Shown one piece after another: positions 1-6,006 of a stretch of 7,010 nt of DNA; position 1 is the stretch's first letter; each line of letters begins with the position of its first letter. The notes below the pieces were generated by a model. The model had not been told where the DNA came from. It ran no database searches and was given only the letters and a program-made list of their open reading frames with translations. The stretch comes from Candidatus Zhuqueibacterota bacterium (GTDB lineage: Bacteria; SM23-31; B21-G16), in assembly GCA_003644825.1 (NCBI GenBank), contig QNDJ01000076.1, forward strand, positions 1-7,010, read 5' to 3'. Position numbers and translations under genes: made by a program.

Positions 1-11
1 ATGCCTGACCT
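1..11. repeat. Partial second copy of the palindrome arm at 156-166
   Basis: The first 11 bases, ATGCCTGACCT, are identical to positions 156-166, which are the last loop base plus most of the right arm of the hairpin at 142-167. The matching left arm would lie outside the window. The simplest reading is that the window edge cuts a second copy of the same palindrome, about 155 bp from the first. Confidence 0.5.
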
Positions 12-29
12 ACAGTTCTGGTTATATTA

Positions 30-48
30 TATTCATAGTTCGTGAATA
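30..48. repeat. Small inverted repeat
   Basis: TATTCA (30-35) and TGAATA (43-48) form a 6-bp inverted repeat around a 7-nt loop. It is AT-rich and weak on its own, and is listed because it sits within the palindrome cluster. Confidence 0.3.
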
Positions 49-67
49 GTTTCCACATAATAAAGAG

Positions 68-94
68 ATTGCTTCGTCCATACGGACTCGCAAT
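68..94. repeat. Dispersed palindromic repeat (ATTGC...GCAAT type)
   Basis: An imperfect hairpin. The outer stem is ATTGC (68-72) with GCAAT (90-94). After a small internal loop, the inner stem is GTCC (76-79) with GGAC (84-87) around the loop ATAC. On the minus strand it reads GTCATTGCGAGTCC followed by GGACGAAGCAATCTC. From general knowledge, elements beginning GTCATTGCGAG and ending GAAGCAATCTC are frequent as multi-copy intergenic palindromes in several bacterial genomes. Copy number in this genome cannot be judged from one window. Confidence 0.6.
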
Positions 95-117
95 GACAAT
101 TCAAGTTTTAAACAAGA

Positions 118-131
118 GCTCCGATAGGAGC
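118..131. repeat. Short perfect hairpin, possible weak nfo terminator
   Basis: GCTCC (118-122) and GGAGC (127-131) form a perfect 5-bp stem with a GATA loop. Read on the minus strand it is followed by TCTTGTTT, a poor T-tract, so it might act as a weak terminator for nfo. It lies over 260 nt beyond the nfo stop codon, and I favour treating it as part of the palindrome cluster. Confidence 0.4.
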
Positions 132-141
132 AGTATGTTAA

Positions 142-167
142 CAGGTCAGGCAGGGATGCCTGACCTG
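142..167. repeat. Perfect 11-bp inverted repeat, 4-nt loop
   Basis: CAGGTCAGGCA (142-152) and TGCCTGACCTG (157-167) are exact reverse complements separated by GGGA (153-156). The stem is GC-rich in an AT-rich setting and no T-tract follows on either strand, so it is not a canonical intrinsic terminator. The right arm, with one loop base, recurs at 1-11, which suggests a repeated element rather than a single regulatory hairpin. An alternative weaker pairing exists between about 151-159 and GCATCCTG at 167-174. Confidence 0.75.
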
Positions 168-394
168 CATCCTGTGTTCAATTACATTCGCAGAACAAGT
201 AATCATTCAAAAATGGTTTTTACACAGTCGGGAGATTTGTCTGCAACGACAGTTGAGGTGGTATTACTTTTACAGTTTTCTTAAAATAATAATATTGGAC
301 GTTTAATAAATAAAATTTTATAAGTCATTCTTTTCTATCTAACAATTGGGATAAATTTCCTCATATAAATGGTACTACAATTTTTCAATGTAAA

Positions 395-1246
395 CTATGA
401 TTTCTCCACAAGAGATTTCAATACAGCAAGATTCTCAATGTCTTCCTTCATATCTGGTCCTTTTGGGGTTTCAAGAATTTTAGGTATGTTCACAAATCGC
501 TCATCATTCATTATAAATCTGAATGCTTCCAACCCTAAAAATCCTTTACCAATATGTTCGTGTCTATCAATTTTTGAACCAAGTTCCTTTTTTGAATCAT
601 TCAAATGAATAACCTTCAATTTTTCCATACCTATAACTTCATCAAACTCCTTCATTGTTTTATTGTAAGCCTTTTCATCTCTTATATCATATCCAGCAGC
701 AAAAGTATGAGCAGTATCATAACAGCAACCAAACCTATTTTTATCCATAACACTGTCAATAATTCGGGCAATATGTTCAAATCTATAACCAAGGTTTGTT
801 CCCTGTCCTGCAGTAGTCTCAAGGCAAATAATTACTTTAAAACCTTTGCTTCTTTCCAGTAACTGATTAAAAGAATCGATTAAAACCTTCATACCTTCAT
901 CTTCTCCAGCGCCAAGGTGAGCCCCTGGATGCATTACAAGATATGGTATATTAAGAAGTTCGCATCTTTCCATCTCAATAAAAAAAGATTCAATAGATTT
1001 TTTCAGCACTTCTTTTCTGTTTGCAGCAAGATTTATAAGATACGAATCATGGGCAACAATCGGGTTAATATGATATTTTACACGATTTTGTTTAAACCTT
1101 AATATTTCATCATCTTTTAGTTCTTTAGCTTTCCATTGGTTATTACTTTTAGTAAAAATCTGAATAGAAGAACATCCAATGCTATATCCCCTTTCTATTG
1201 ATTTATCAACCCCTCCTGCAATTGACATATGTGCACCTAAAAGCAT
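395..1246 (-). CDS. nfo: Endonuclease IV (AP endonuclease)
   Basis: A 283-residue protein of the endonuclease IV family, which cleaves the backbone 5' of abasic sites during base-excision repair using a tri-metal (zinc) centre in a TIM barrel. It begins with the family N-terminus LLGAHMSIAGG. All nine expected metal ligands can be placed by motif: H66 (VAHDSYL), H106 (MHPGAH), E143 (LETTAG), D177 and H180 (CYDTAH), H214 (IHLNDS), D227 and H229 (DRHEHIG) and E259 (ILETPKG). The length is typical for the family, so the gene looks complete and active. The ATG at 1246 is preceded by a strong Shine-Dalgarno sequence. It is the only gene downstream of the terminator at 1263-1299, and I see no good promoter of its own. 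It is a cytoplasmic enzyme. The family assignment is firm; the mode of expression is unclear. Confidence 0.97.
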   Translation of the reverse strand: MLLGAHMSIAGGVDKSIERGYSIGCSSIQIFTKSNNQWKAKELKDDEILRFKQNRVKYHINPIVAHDSYLINLAANRKEVLKKSIESFFIEMERCELLNIPYLVMHPGAHLGAGEDEGMKVLIDSFNQLLERSKGFKVIICLETTAGQGTNLGYRFEHIARIIDSVMDKNRFGCCYDTAHTFAAGYDIRDEKAYNKTMKEFDEVIGMEKLKVIHLNDSKKELGSKIDRHEHIGKGFLGLEAFRFIMNDERFVNIPKILETPKGPDMKEDIENLAVLKSLVEKS

Positions 1247-1251
1247 TTTTT

Positions 1252-1258
1252 CACCTCT
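1252..1258 (-). promoter_or_regulatory. Ribosome binding site of nfo
   Basis: AGAGGTG on the minus strand, with 5 nt to the ATG at 1246. It is the best Shine-Dalgarno match in the window and fixes the nfo start. Confidence 0.8.
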
Positions 1259-1262
1259 TATT

Positions 1263-1299
1263 AAAAAAACGCAAAAAGCCCTTTTAAAATAAAAAGGGC
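1263..1299 (-). terminator. Rho-independent terminator after sigma/anti-sigma genes
   Basis: On the minus strand GCCCTTTT (1299-1292) pairs perfectly with AAAAGGGC (1285-1278) across a 6-nt loop. It is followed by TTTTT, GCG and then seven T residues down to 1263. This is a textbook intrinsic terminator. It begins 33 nt past the anti-sigma stop codon and its T-tract ends 16 nt before the nfo start codon. The plus-strand reading lacks a T-tract, so it acts in one direction. Confidence 0.88.
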
Positions 1300-1332
1300 A
1301 ATCAAACCAAATTTATGCTGACCAAGCCTATT

Positions 1333-1941
1333 CTAATCTTTTTTCTTCTTTACGTAATTTACTTTATCTTTCAGATTATTTTTCTCTAATGATGATTTAA
1401 TACCAGTAGAATCTATTGAAGAGGATTTAAGATTATTTGATTGAGAAAAAGAGCTAATTTTGTTTACATTATTCAATCCCTGTGATGTAACTTTAACCGG
1501 TGGAATAGCAATTGGTTGGCCCGCTTTGTTATTAATCACTTTATCACTCACAATATTTTTTTCATTGAACTTACTTTCAACTTTAGAGGTGTTATTCTGA
1601 ATAATTGTGATAACAGAAATCAAAGCAATAACACCTACAAGTGCACCTATAGCTGGTTTCACAGGAAAAGAATTAATGGAAAAAAGTCTTTTATCATTGA
1701 ATTTTTTCACATTATTAAGTTCGCTTTTAAGTCTTTCTCTTAACAGGATTTCAAACCTCGGAGAAGCCTGAACTTTTCTCAGATTTTTCAAATAATTCTT
1801 AATAGTTAAAGTCCTTTTCACAATTAAAGAACAATCATTACAGGATGCTAAATGCTCTTCAATCTCAGCCTTTAAGAATTGTGAAACATCCCCGTCAATA
1901 TAATCTGATATAAAAGATTGAAACTCTTTACAACTGATCAT
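1333..1941 (-). CDS. Transmembrane anti-sigma factor with zinc-finger (ZAS) domain
   Basis: A 202-residue protein counted from the ATG at 1941. It should hold the adjacent ECF sigma factor inactive at the membrane. The N-terminal cytoplasmic domain has the zinc-associated anti-sigma pattern: C4, then H30-x3-C34-x2-C37 (sequence HLASCNDC). A basic linker leads to one hydrophobic span at about residues 97-115 (AIGALVGVIALISVITII). The remaining roughly 85 residues should be extracytoplasmic. They are Asn-, Ser- and Lys-rich, look disordered and end in KKKKD, with no recognisable sensor fold. The in-frame TTG at 1947 would add two residues, but the GGAGAA sequence ends directly against it; the same site is 6 nt from the ATG, so I chose the ATG. 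The gene lies 13 nt after the sigma factor gene. Release by regulated proteolysis, as in RseA/RsiW, is an inference. Confidence 0.85.
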   Translation of the reverse strand: MISCKEFQSFISDYIDGDVSQFLKAEIEEHLASCNDCSLIVKRTLTIKNYLKNLRKVQASPRFEILLRERLKSELNNVKKFNDKRLFSINSFPVKPAIGALVGVIALISVITIIQNNTSKVESKFNEKNIVSDKVINNKAGQPIAIPPVKVTSQGLNNVNKISSFSQSNNLKSSSIDSTGIKSSLEKNNLKDKVNYVKKKKD

Positions 1942-1947
1942 AGGCAA

Positions 1948-1953
1948 TTCTCC
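1948..1953 (-). promoter_or_regulatory. Ribosome binding site deciding the anti-sigma start
   Basis: GGAGAA on the minus strand, just upstream of the sigma factor stop codon side of the 13-nt gap. It is 6 nt from the ATG at 1941 and directly against the alternative TTG at 1947, so it supports the ATG. Its closeness to the sigma stop codon (1957-1955) suggests translational coupling. Confidence 0.65.
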
Positions 1954-1954
1954 A

Positions 1955-2557
1955 TTATTTTTTCGAATCCTTTAATAATTCACTTAATTTTTCCTGAAGT
2001 TTCAACCTGCCCCGATTCACTCTTGACTTTACTGTTCCTAAAGGGATCTTTGCTATATTACTTATTTCTTCATAAGAAAGTTCCTGAATATCTCTTAAAA
2101 TTATAACTTCTTTAAATTTTTTTGATAAAGAATTAATTGCCTTTTGTATCATTTCATCTTGAATTGAGAGGTCAACTCTCTCTTCAGGTCCTTTTTTCAA
2201 ATCCCGAAGCTCATAGTCTTTATTGTTATATCCTAAATTACTTATGGACAGTAATTTTCTTCTTTTTCTTCTCCGAAGCTCTGTTTTTGCCAGGTTTCCG
2301 GTTATTGTATATATCCAGGTAGAAAATTTCGCTACATTTTTATATGCATCTTTCTTCCTAAATACCCTGAGAAAAGTTTCCTGAACAATATCCTCAGAAT
2401 CTTCAAGGTCACCTAAAAATCGGTAGGCAAAATTAATTAACTGATCTTTATACCTTTTAACAATAAGGTCAAATGCATACAGATCTCCATTCTGAAATCT
2501 CTCTATTAGCTCCTCGTCTGAAGGCGTTAAATCTTCTTTATCTGACTCTGATTTCAT
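1955..2557 (-). CDS. ECF-type RNA polymerase sigma factor (RpoE/SigW-like)
   Basis: A 200-residue group IV sigma factor that would direct RNA polymerase to a stress regulon. Only sigma regions 2 and 4 are present, as expected for ECF sigmas. Region 2 spans about residues 16-100, with the core-binding stretch DSEDIVQETFLRVFR (53-67) and the -10-recognition stretch FSTWIYTITGNLAKTELRR (78-96) followed by a basic run. The linker covers about 101-134. Region 4 spans about 135-190, with a helix-turn-helix around LSYEEISNIAKIPLGTVKSR (160-179). The next gene encodes a zinc-finger membrane anti-sigma factor, the standard partner arrangement. holA ends 39 nt upstream and that gap holds a GGAAC motif compatible with autoregulation. 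No clear Shine-Dalgarno sequence precedes the ATG. The exact ECF subgroup cannot be assigned by eye. Confidence 0.94.
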   Translation of the reverse strand: MKSESDKEDLTPSDEELIERFQNGDLYAFDLIVKRYKDQLINFAYRFLGDLEDSEDIVQETFLRVFRKKDAYKNVAKFSTWIYTITGNLAKTELRRRKRRKLLSISNLGYNNKDYELRDLKKGPEERVDLSIQDEMIQKAINSLSKKFKEVIILRDIQELSYEEISNIAKIPLGTVKSRVNRGRLKLQEKLSELLKDSKK

Positions 2558-2560
2558 TTA

Positions 2561-2589
2561 TCTAACAATTATTATAATATTAAAGTTCC
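2561..2589 (-). promoter_or_regulatory. Candidate promoter of the sigma/anti-sigma genes
   Basis: In the 39-nt gap between holA and the sigma gene the minus strand carries GGAACTT (2589-2583). This matches the GGAAC-type -35 element typical of ECF sigma factors. About 16-19 nt further comes GTTAGA (2566-2561), which could be a -10 element. A perfect TATAAT also lies at 2576-2571, but no suitable -35 box sits 16-18 nt upstream of it. ECF promoters have varied -10 elements, so the call rests mainly on the -35 motif and on the common habit of ECF genes to autoregulate. Transcription from here would give almost no leader before the ATG at 2557. Confidence 0.4.
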
Positions 2590-2596
2590 AATTTTT

Positions 2597-3598
2597 TTAT
2601 TTATTTTGTAATTTACACAAATTGTAAACTAAAACTGTTCCTATAGTTAAATTATTTTGATAACTCCTCTTTGAGTTATAATCAGCTTCAAGGAGAAATT
2701 CAAAGCTTTTCTTTATAGATTCTTCAGAAAAATTCTCTGCCTCTTTAAGATAATTCTTCCAGTAAAATGGAGCCACTCCTATCTCCTTTCGTAAATCATC
2801 TGTATTTTTTTTTAATGACTTCGAAAAAACTATTCTTCCTATAATACTCATATACCACCCAATCATACGGATTATTTTTTGCAAAGGTTCGCCAAGTTCA
2901 ATCATTCTTGAAACTATATAAAGTGCTTTAAGAGTATTTTTTTCTCCAATAGCTCTATTAAGCTCAAAAACGCTAAATTTCCTGGTAGTTCCCACAACAT
3001 TTTCTACATCTTCAACCTCTATTTTATTTCTTTCTCCTATATATAACAGGCATTTATCAATCTCATTTGCTATAGTACGAATATTTAAACCAACACTTTC
3101 GAACATTAACATTACCGCTTCTTCAGATATATTTTTCCCTGATATATACACTCTTTCTTTTATCCAGGTAAGTATGTCTCTTTCATAAAATTTCTTACAT
3201 TCAAAATGACAGGATTTATTCTTAAGTTTTTCAAAAAATTTTATCCCTGTTGGAAGTTTACCAGCCTCAAAAATCAATACAGTAGTTTCATTTGGTGAAT
3301 CTAAATATCTATTTAACAGGCCTATTATCCGGGAATTTAATCTATCACAATCTTTTATAACAACACTCTTATAAGGAGAAAACATTGAGTAAGAAGTAAT
3401 ACAATTATACAGTTCCCCACCTTCAACTTCATCACCATAAAACGTATTTACATTGAAACCTCTTGTTTCTTTCCTAAAACATTTATTCAGAATAAGATTT
3501 ATTGTTTCTTCCCTTAAAAACTCCTCTTCACCAGTTATTAAATATAATGGTTCAAGTTTATTTGAAACAATTTCTTTCAGGCTTTTAATTTTCTTCAT
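2597..3598 (-). CDS. holA: DNA polymerase III delta subunit
   Basis: A 333-residue clamp-loader delta subunit, which opens the beta sliding clamp during its loading onto DNA by the DnaX complex. The N-terminal AAA+-like domain starts with PLYLITGEEEFLREE (17-31), where the Walker A motif is degenerate, as is normal for delta. A beta-clamp-contacting region follows around SMFSPYKSVVIKDCDRL (71-87). The middle domain carries the family segment from GLNIRTIANEIDKCLLYIG (170-188) to VEDVENVVGTTRKFSVFEL (195-213) and AIGEKN (216-221). The C-terminal helical collar ends with FLLEADYNSK (301-310). The length is typical. The ATG at 3598 lies inside the end of the upstream small gene (14-nt overlap) and is preceded only by a purine-rich AGAAAAAAAGAGA stretch, so translation is probably coupled. 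It is essential in model bacteria. Confidence 0.93.
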   Translation of the reverse strand: MKKIKSLKEIVSNKLEPLYLITGEEEFLREETINLILNKCFRKETRGFNVNTFYGDEVEGGELYNCITSYSMFSPYKSVVIKDCDRLNSRIIGLLNRYLDSPNETTVLIFEAGKLPTGIKFFEKLKNKSCHFECKKFYERDILTWIKERVYISGKNISEEAVMLMFESVGLNIRTIANEIDKCLLYIGERNKIEVEDVENVVGTTRKFSVFELNRAIGEKNTLKALYIVSRMIELGEPLQKIIRMIGWYMSIIGRIVFSKSLKKNTDDLRKEIGVAPFYWKNYLKEAENFSEESIKKSFEFLLEADYNSKRSYQNNLTIGTVLVYNLCKLQNK

Positions 3599-3707
3599 TC
3601 TCTTTTTTTCTTTTTTCTTTTTTCATAGCAATACCCGCAGAAACAACAAATCCCCCCCATATTATACAACCAAAAATAATAAAACTTACTATAGCAGATG
3701 TTTCCAT
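3585..3707 (-). CDS. MetS-like small subunit of NSS transporter (40 aa)
   Basis: A short gene of 40 codons plus TAA. Its start is separated from the symporter stop codon by one base and its end overlaps the holA start by 14 nt. The protein begins METSAIVSFIIFGCIIWGGF, continues through one hydrophobic span (about residues 5-27) and ends in a highly charged Lys/Glu tail (KKEKRKKENEEN). The pattern of an early SAI, a single membrane helix and a central WGG matches the MetS family, small membrane proteins encoded directly after NSS transporters such as MetP of Corynebacterium, where the pair imports methionine and alanine. AAGG (3720-3717), 9 nt before the ATG, is a modest ribosome binding site. 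The helix contains a run of seven G residues. Identification rests on motif and position; the substrate is unknown, so I give no symbol. Confidence 0.82.
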   Translation of the reverse strand: METSAIVSFIIFGCIIWGGFVVSAGIAMKKEKRKKENEEN

Positions 3708-3708
3708 A

Positions 3709-5172
3709 TTATTCAACCTTAAAGTTAAAATTTCTTTTCATAAGCCAGTTATTCAACAAAATAAAAATTATGAAAATTAAACCCCATTGAAGTACACAGG
3801 TTCCTACGCTACCCGGGAAAAATGGGTTCCACCAGGTTCTCGGATTACCAGAAATAGCAACAGAAAACCACCATACAATTAAAAATAAAAACTCAAGTGG
3901 TATAAGAAATTTTACAATAAAATCAAACCATTTTCCAACTGTAACTTCATTACCTATAGTATTTACAAGATTATCACGGAATTTTACCACTCCATATTTA
4001 ATTGCTGCAAGGGCAATAAACATTCCACTCACCAATAAACCTAAACCCCAGACCCAGTCCTGATTTTCAAAAAATCTTATATAAAGTGCCGAAGGAATAC
4101 CAAAAATAAACGCAGAAATTCCGACTATCATAATTGAGTTTTTACGAGATAAACCAATATCCATCACATTTCGTGTAGCAAGTTCTATCTGCGCTATTAA
4201 AGAAGATAAAGCCGCAAATGAAAGTGCAAGAAAAAATATTACCTGAAAAATTCTACCAAAAACCATCTGGTTAAACAAAGCTGGAAACCATATAAAACTG
4301 AGGCCTGTATTTGCTGGTCCTGTTTGCTGAATTAAATCCATTGCCTCCGCTGGCCTTAATGCAAATACAATACATACAACAGATATTCCAGCCAATAATG
4401 AAGCAGAATTATTTCCAAATCCCGTTATAATTGAATTCAATACTATATCTTCTTTCTTTTTGACATATACCGCATAAGTTAACAGTAAACCCCAGCCAGC
4501 ACCTGTTGACCAGGCCGATTGAGTAAGCCCCTGAAGCCATATTTTATAGTCCAGCAAATCAGATAATTTGACTTTGAACATAAAATTTAACCCAGATGAA
4601 GCCCCCGGTAATGTTATACTTCTTATAGCAGCTATTACCAAAAGAATAAATAATGAAGGTATTAAATATTTATTTACTTTTTCAATTCCTCTTACAACTC
4701 CACGATAGATAATATACGAACCTATTAGCATCGAGAAAAAATGAAAAATTAAAGGTTGATATTTTGTTCCTATGAAATGATTCCAGTATGGTAATCCATC
4801 CGAAAAATTTAGTTCACCCAGAATTGAAGCAACAAGATATTTAAGACACCAACCCATAACTACTGAATAATAAAAAGTTATTGCTGTGGCACAGAATCCA
4901 ACATACCCCCCCATCCATCCAAATCCTCTTCCCATTATGGTTCCAAATGCACCAATCGTTCCTTTTCTTGACTCTTTTCCCATAGCAAATTCAAGAACAA
5001 GTAACGGAATAGACCAGAGAAAAAGAAATATCACCCAGGGTATTAAAAAAGATCCACCGTGATTTGTTGCAATAATTCTGGGAAAACGCCAGATGTTTCC
5101 TGTTCCAACTGCCATTCCAAGAGCTGTAAGAATTAACCCCCATCTCGAACTAAAAACCTCTTTTTTCTCCAT
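3709..5172 (-). CDS. NSS-family sodium-dependent transporter (SNF/MetP-like)
   Basis: A 487-residue inner-membrane symporter of the neurotransmitter:sodium symporter family with about 12 predicted spans and the LeuT fold, importing an amino acid or related compound with Na+. TM1 carries GMAVGTGNIWRFP (19-31, with N26 at the LeuT N27 sodium position). NHGGSFLIPW (37-46) and the family LEFAMG (60-65) follow. TM3 has YYSVVMGW (101-108). TM6 has the unwound segment STGAGWG with TYAVY (222-236). TM7 has GNNSASLLAG (253-262). TM8 has FAALSS (319-324), whose S323/S324 match the LeuT Na2 ligands T354/S355. At the chloride-site positions it has W46, Q218, S222 and S258. The gene follows uppP by 18 nt with AAGGGG as ribosome binding site, and is followed by a MetS-like gene, which favours a methionine/alanine-type role, though the substrate is not proven. 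Confidence 0.93.
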   Translation of the reverse strand: MEKKEVFSSRWGLILTALGMAVGTGNIWRFPRIIATNHGGSFLIPWVIFLFLWSIPLLVLEFAMGKESRKGTIGAFGTIMGRGFGWMGGYVGFCATAITFYYSVVMGWCLKYLVASILGELNFSDGLPYWNHFIGTKYQPLIFHFFSMLIGSYIIYRGVVRGIEKVNKYLIPSLFILLVIAAIRSITLPGASSGLNFMFKVKLSDLLDYKIWLQGLTQSAWSTGAGWGLLLTYAVYVKKKEDIVLNSIITGFGNNSASLLAGISVVCIVFALRPAEAMDLIQQTGPANTGLSFIWFPALFNQMVFGRIFQVIFFLALSFAALSSLIAQIELATRNVMDIGLSRKNSIMIVGISAFIFGIPSALYIRFFENQDWVWGLGLLVSGMFIALAAIKYGVVKFRDNLVNTIGNEVTVGKWFDFIVKFLIPLEFLFLIVWWFSVAISGNPRTWWNPFFPGSVGTCVLQWGLIFIIFILLNNWLMKRNFNFKVE

Positions 5173-5190
5173 ATCTCATTTACCCCTTCA

Positions 5191-6006
5191 TTAACAAAAT
5201 GCAAAATAATACAAACTAATTAAACCAACGATAAAACAGTATATGCTGAATAAATGAAATTTGCCATCAATTGTCATTTTCATCAAAACCTTTATTGCCC
5301 AGTATCCAGAAATAAACGCTATGACAAAACCACCTGACAGGTTTAATACTTCTATACTACTGATTCCCTGATAAAACAAATTTAAAACCTCTTTAAAAGT
5401 AACTCCTAAAATTACAGGAACAGAAAGAAAAAATGAAAACTTCACCGCAGTTTCTCTCGGCAAACCCAGAAAAAGACCACCAGAAATTGTTAATCCGGAG
5501 CGCGAAATACCAGGAAATACTGCAAGTGCCTGACATATACCAACAATAAACGACTCCTTTATTCCAAGATTTATATTTTTCTCTCCTGAAATCTTCGTTA
5601 AATAAAGAACAATTCCTGTAAAAATCAGAAAAATTGATACAAGTTCAGGTTTATTAAAAGCCTTTACAACTATATCCTCAATAAAAAATCCAGAAATCCC
5701 TGCAGGTATAGAACCTACAATAATAGCCACAGCAAGCCTAAAATTATATTCTTTTTGAAATTTATTCTTTAGATAATCTCTCTTTAATATTTTAATATCA
5801 AAAACAGAAACTATAATATTTAAAAAATCTTTCCAGAAAACAACCAGCAAAGCTATTAATGTTGCAAAATGCAAAAAAACTTCATTAATTAAACTATTAT
5901 TGTTTCCACCAACAAGAGCTTCAAAAATAGCAAGATGGCCAGAACTGGATACCGGAAGAAATTCAGTTAAACCCTGAATCAAACCAGAAATTAATGAATT
6001 AATCAA
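5191..6006 (-). CDS. uppP: Undecaprenyl-diphosphatase (BacA/UppP type)
   Basis: A 271-residue integral membrane phosphatase that converts undecaprenyl diphosphate to the monophosphate lipid carrier used for peptidoglycan and other envelope polymers. It is associated with bacitracin resistance. The first signature is QGLTEFLPVSSSGH (11-24), giving the (E/Q)xxxE motif Q11/E15 plus S21 and H24. The second is PGISRSG (165-171), with the catalytic arginine at R169. Multiple hydrophobic spans and a typical length support a complete gene. The start is TTG at 6006: an in-frame TAG lies two codons upstream, and no ATG or GTG occurs before the first signature. AGGG (6011-6008) almost touches the TTG. 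A strong promoter lies directly upstream, and the NSS symporter gene follows by 18 nt, suggesting a shared operon. Confidence 0.95.
   Translation of the reverse strand: MINSLISGLIQGLTEFLPVSSSGHLAIFEALVGGNNNSLINEVFLHFATLIALLVVFWKDFLNIIVSVFDIKILKRDYLKNKFQKEYNFRLAVAIIVGSIPAGISGFFIEDIVVKAFNKPELVSIFLIFTGIVLYLTKISGEKNINLGIKESFIVGICQALAVFPGISRSGLTISGGLFLGLPRETAVKFSFFLSVPVILGVTFKEVLNLFYQGISSIEVLNLSGGFVIAFISGYWAIKVLMKMTIDGKFHLFSIYCFIVGLISLYYFAFC

Larger units (their letters stand above)
1..394. other. Intergenic region with palindromic repeats, no convincing gene
   Basis: This stretch lies downstream of nfo. The part from 1 to about 175 is visibly richer in G and C than the flanking DNA and holds several hairpin-forming sequences, annotated separately. 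The part from about 285 to 394 is very AT-rich, with a 12-bp palindrome ATAAAATTTTAT at about 311-322. A plus-strand open frame of 80 codons (42-284) runs straight through the palindromes, has no good ribosome binding site and resembles no family I recognise, so I do not call it a gene. The segment about 225-275 has more coding-like base composition but no identifiable product. It could be a decayed gene or part of a larger repeat. Confidence 0.6.

Noticed and set aside
1-175. CRISPR array
   Set aside because: The palindromes differ from one another and show no regularly spaced identical repeats, and no cas genes are present.
42-284. 80-codon plus-strand open frame upstream of everything else
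   Set aside because: It passes through several palindromes, shows no ribosome binding site and no family resemblance, and is the only candidate on that strand outside gene shadows.
311-322. ATAAAATTTTAT palindrome as terminator of nfo
   Set aside because: It is entirely A/T, so the stem would be too weak, and it has no proper T-tract on the minus strand.
336-347. 12-bp match TATCTAACAATT shared with 2559-2570 before the sigma gene, both with GGAA upstream on the minus strand
   Set aside because: A 12-bp AT-rich match is expected by chance in a window of this size, and the distance to the GGAA differs between the two sites, so they are not the same promoter type.
605-862. Plus-strand open frame antisense to nfo
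   Set aside because: It lies fully inside the strongly supported nfo gene and is a shadow; its protein has no recognisable features.
1945-1947. TTG start for the anti-sigma factor
   Set aside because: The GGAGAA ribosome binding site touches this TTG but stands 6 nt before the ATG at 1941, which is the better start.
3453-3722. Plus-strand open frame of 89 codons over the holA start and small-subunit gene
   Set aside because: Its Phe-rich sequence is the reverse complement of the Lys-rich tail region, and the minus-strand genes explain this DNA.
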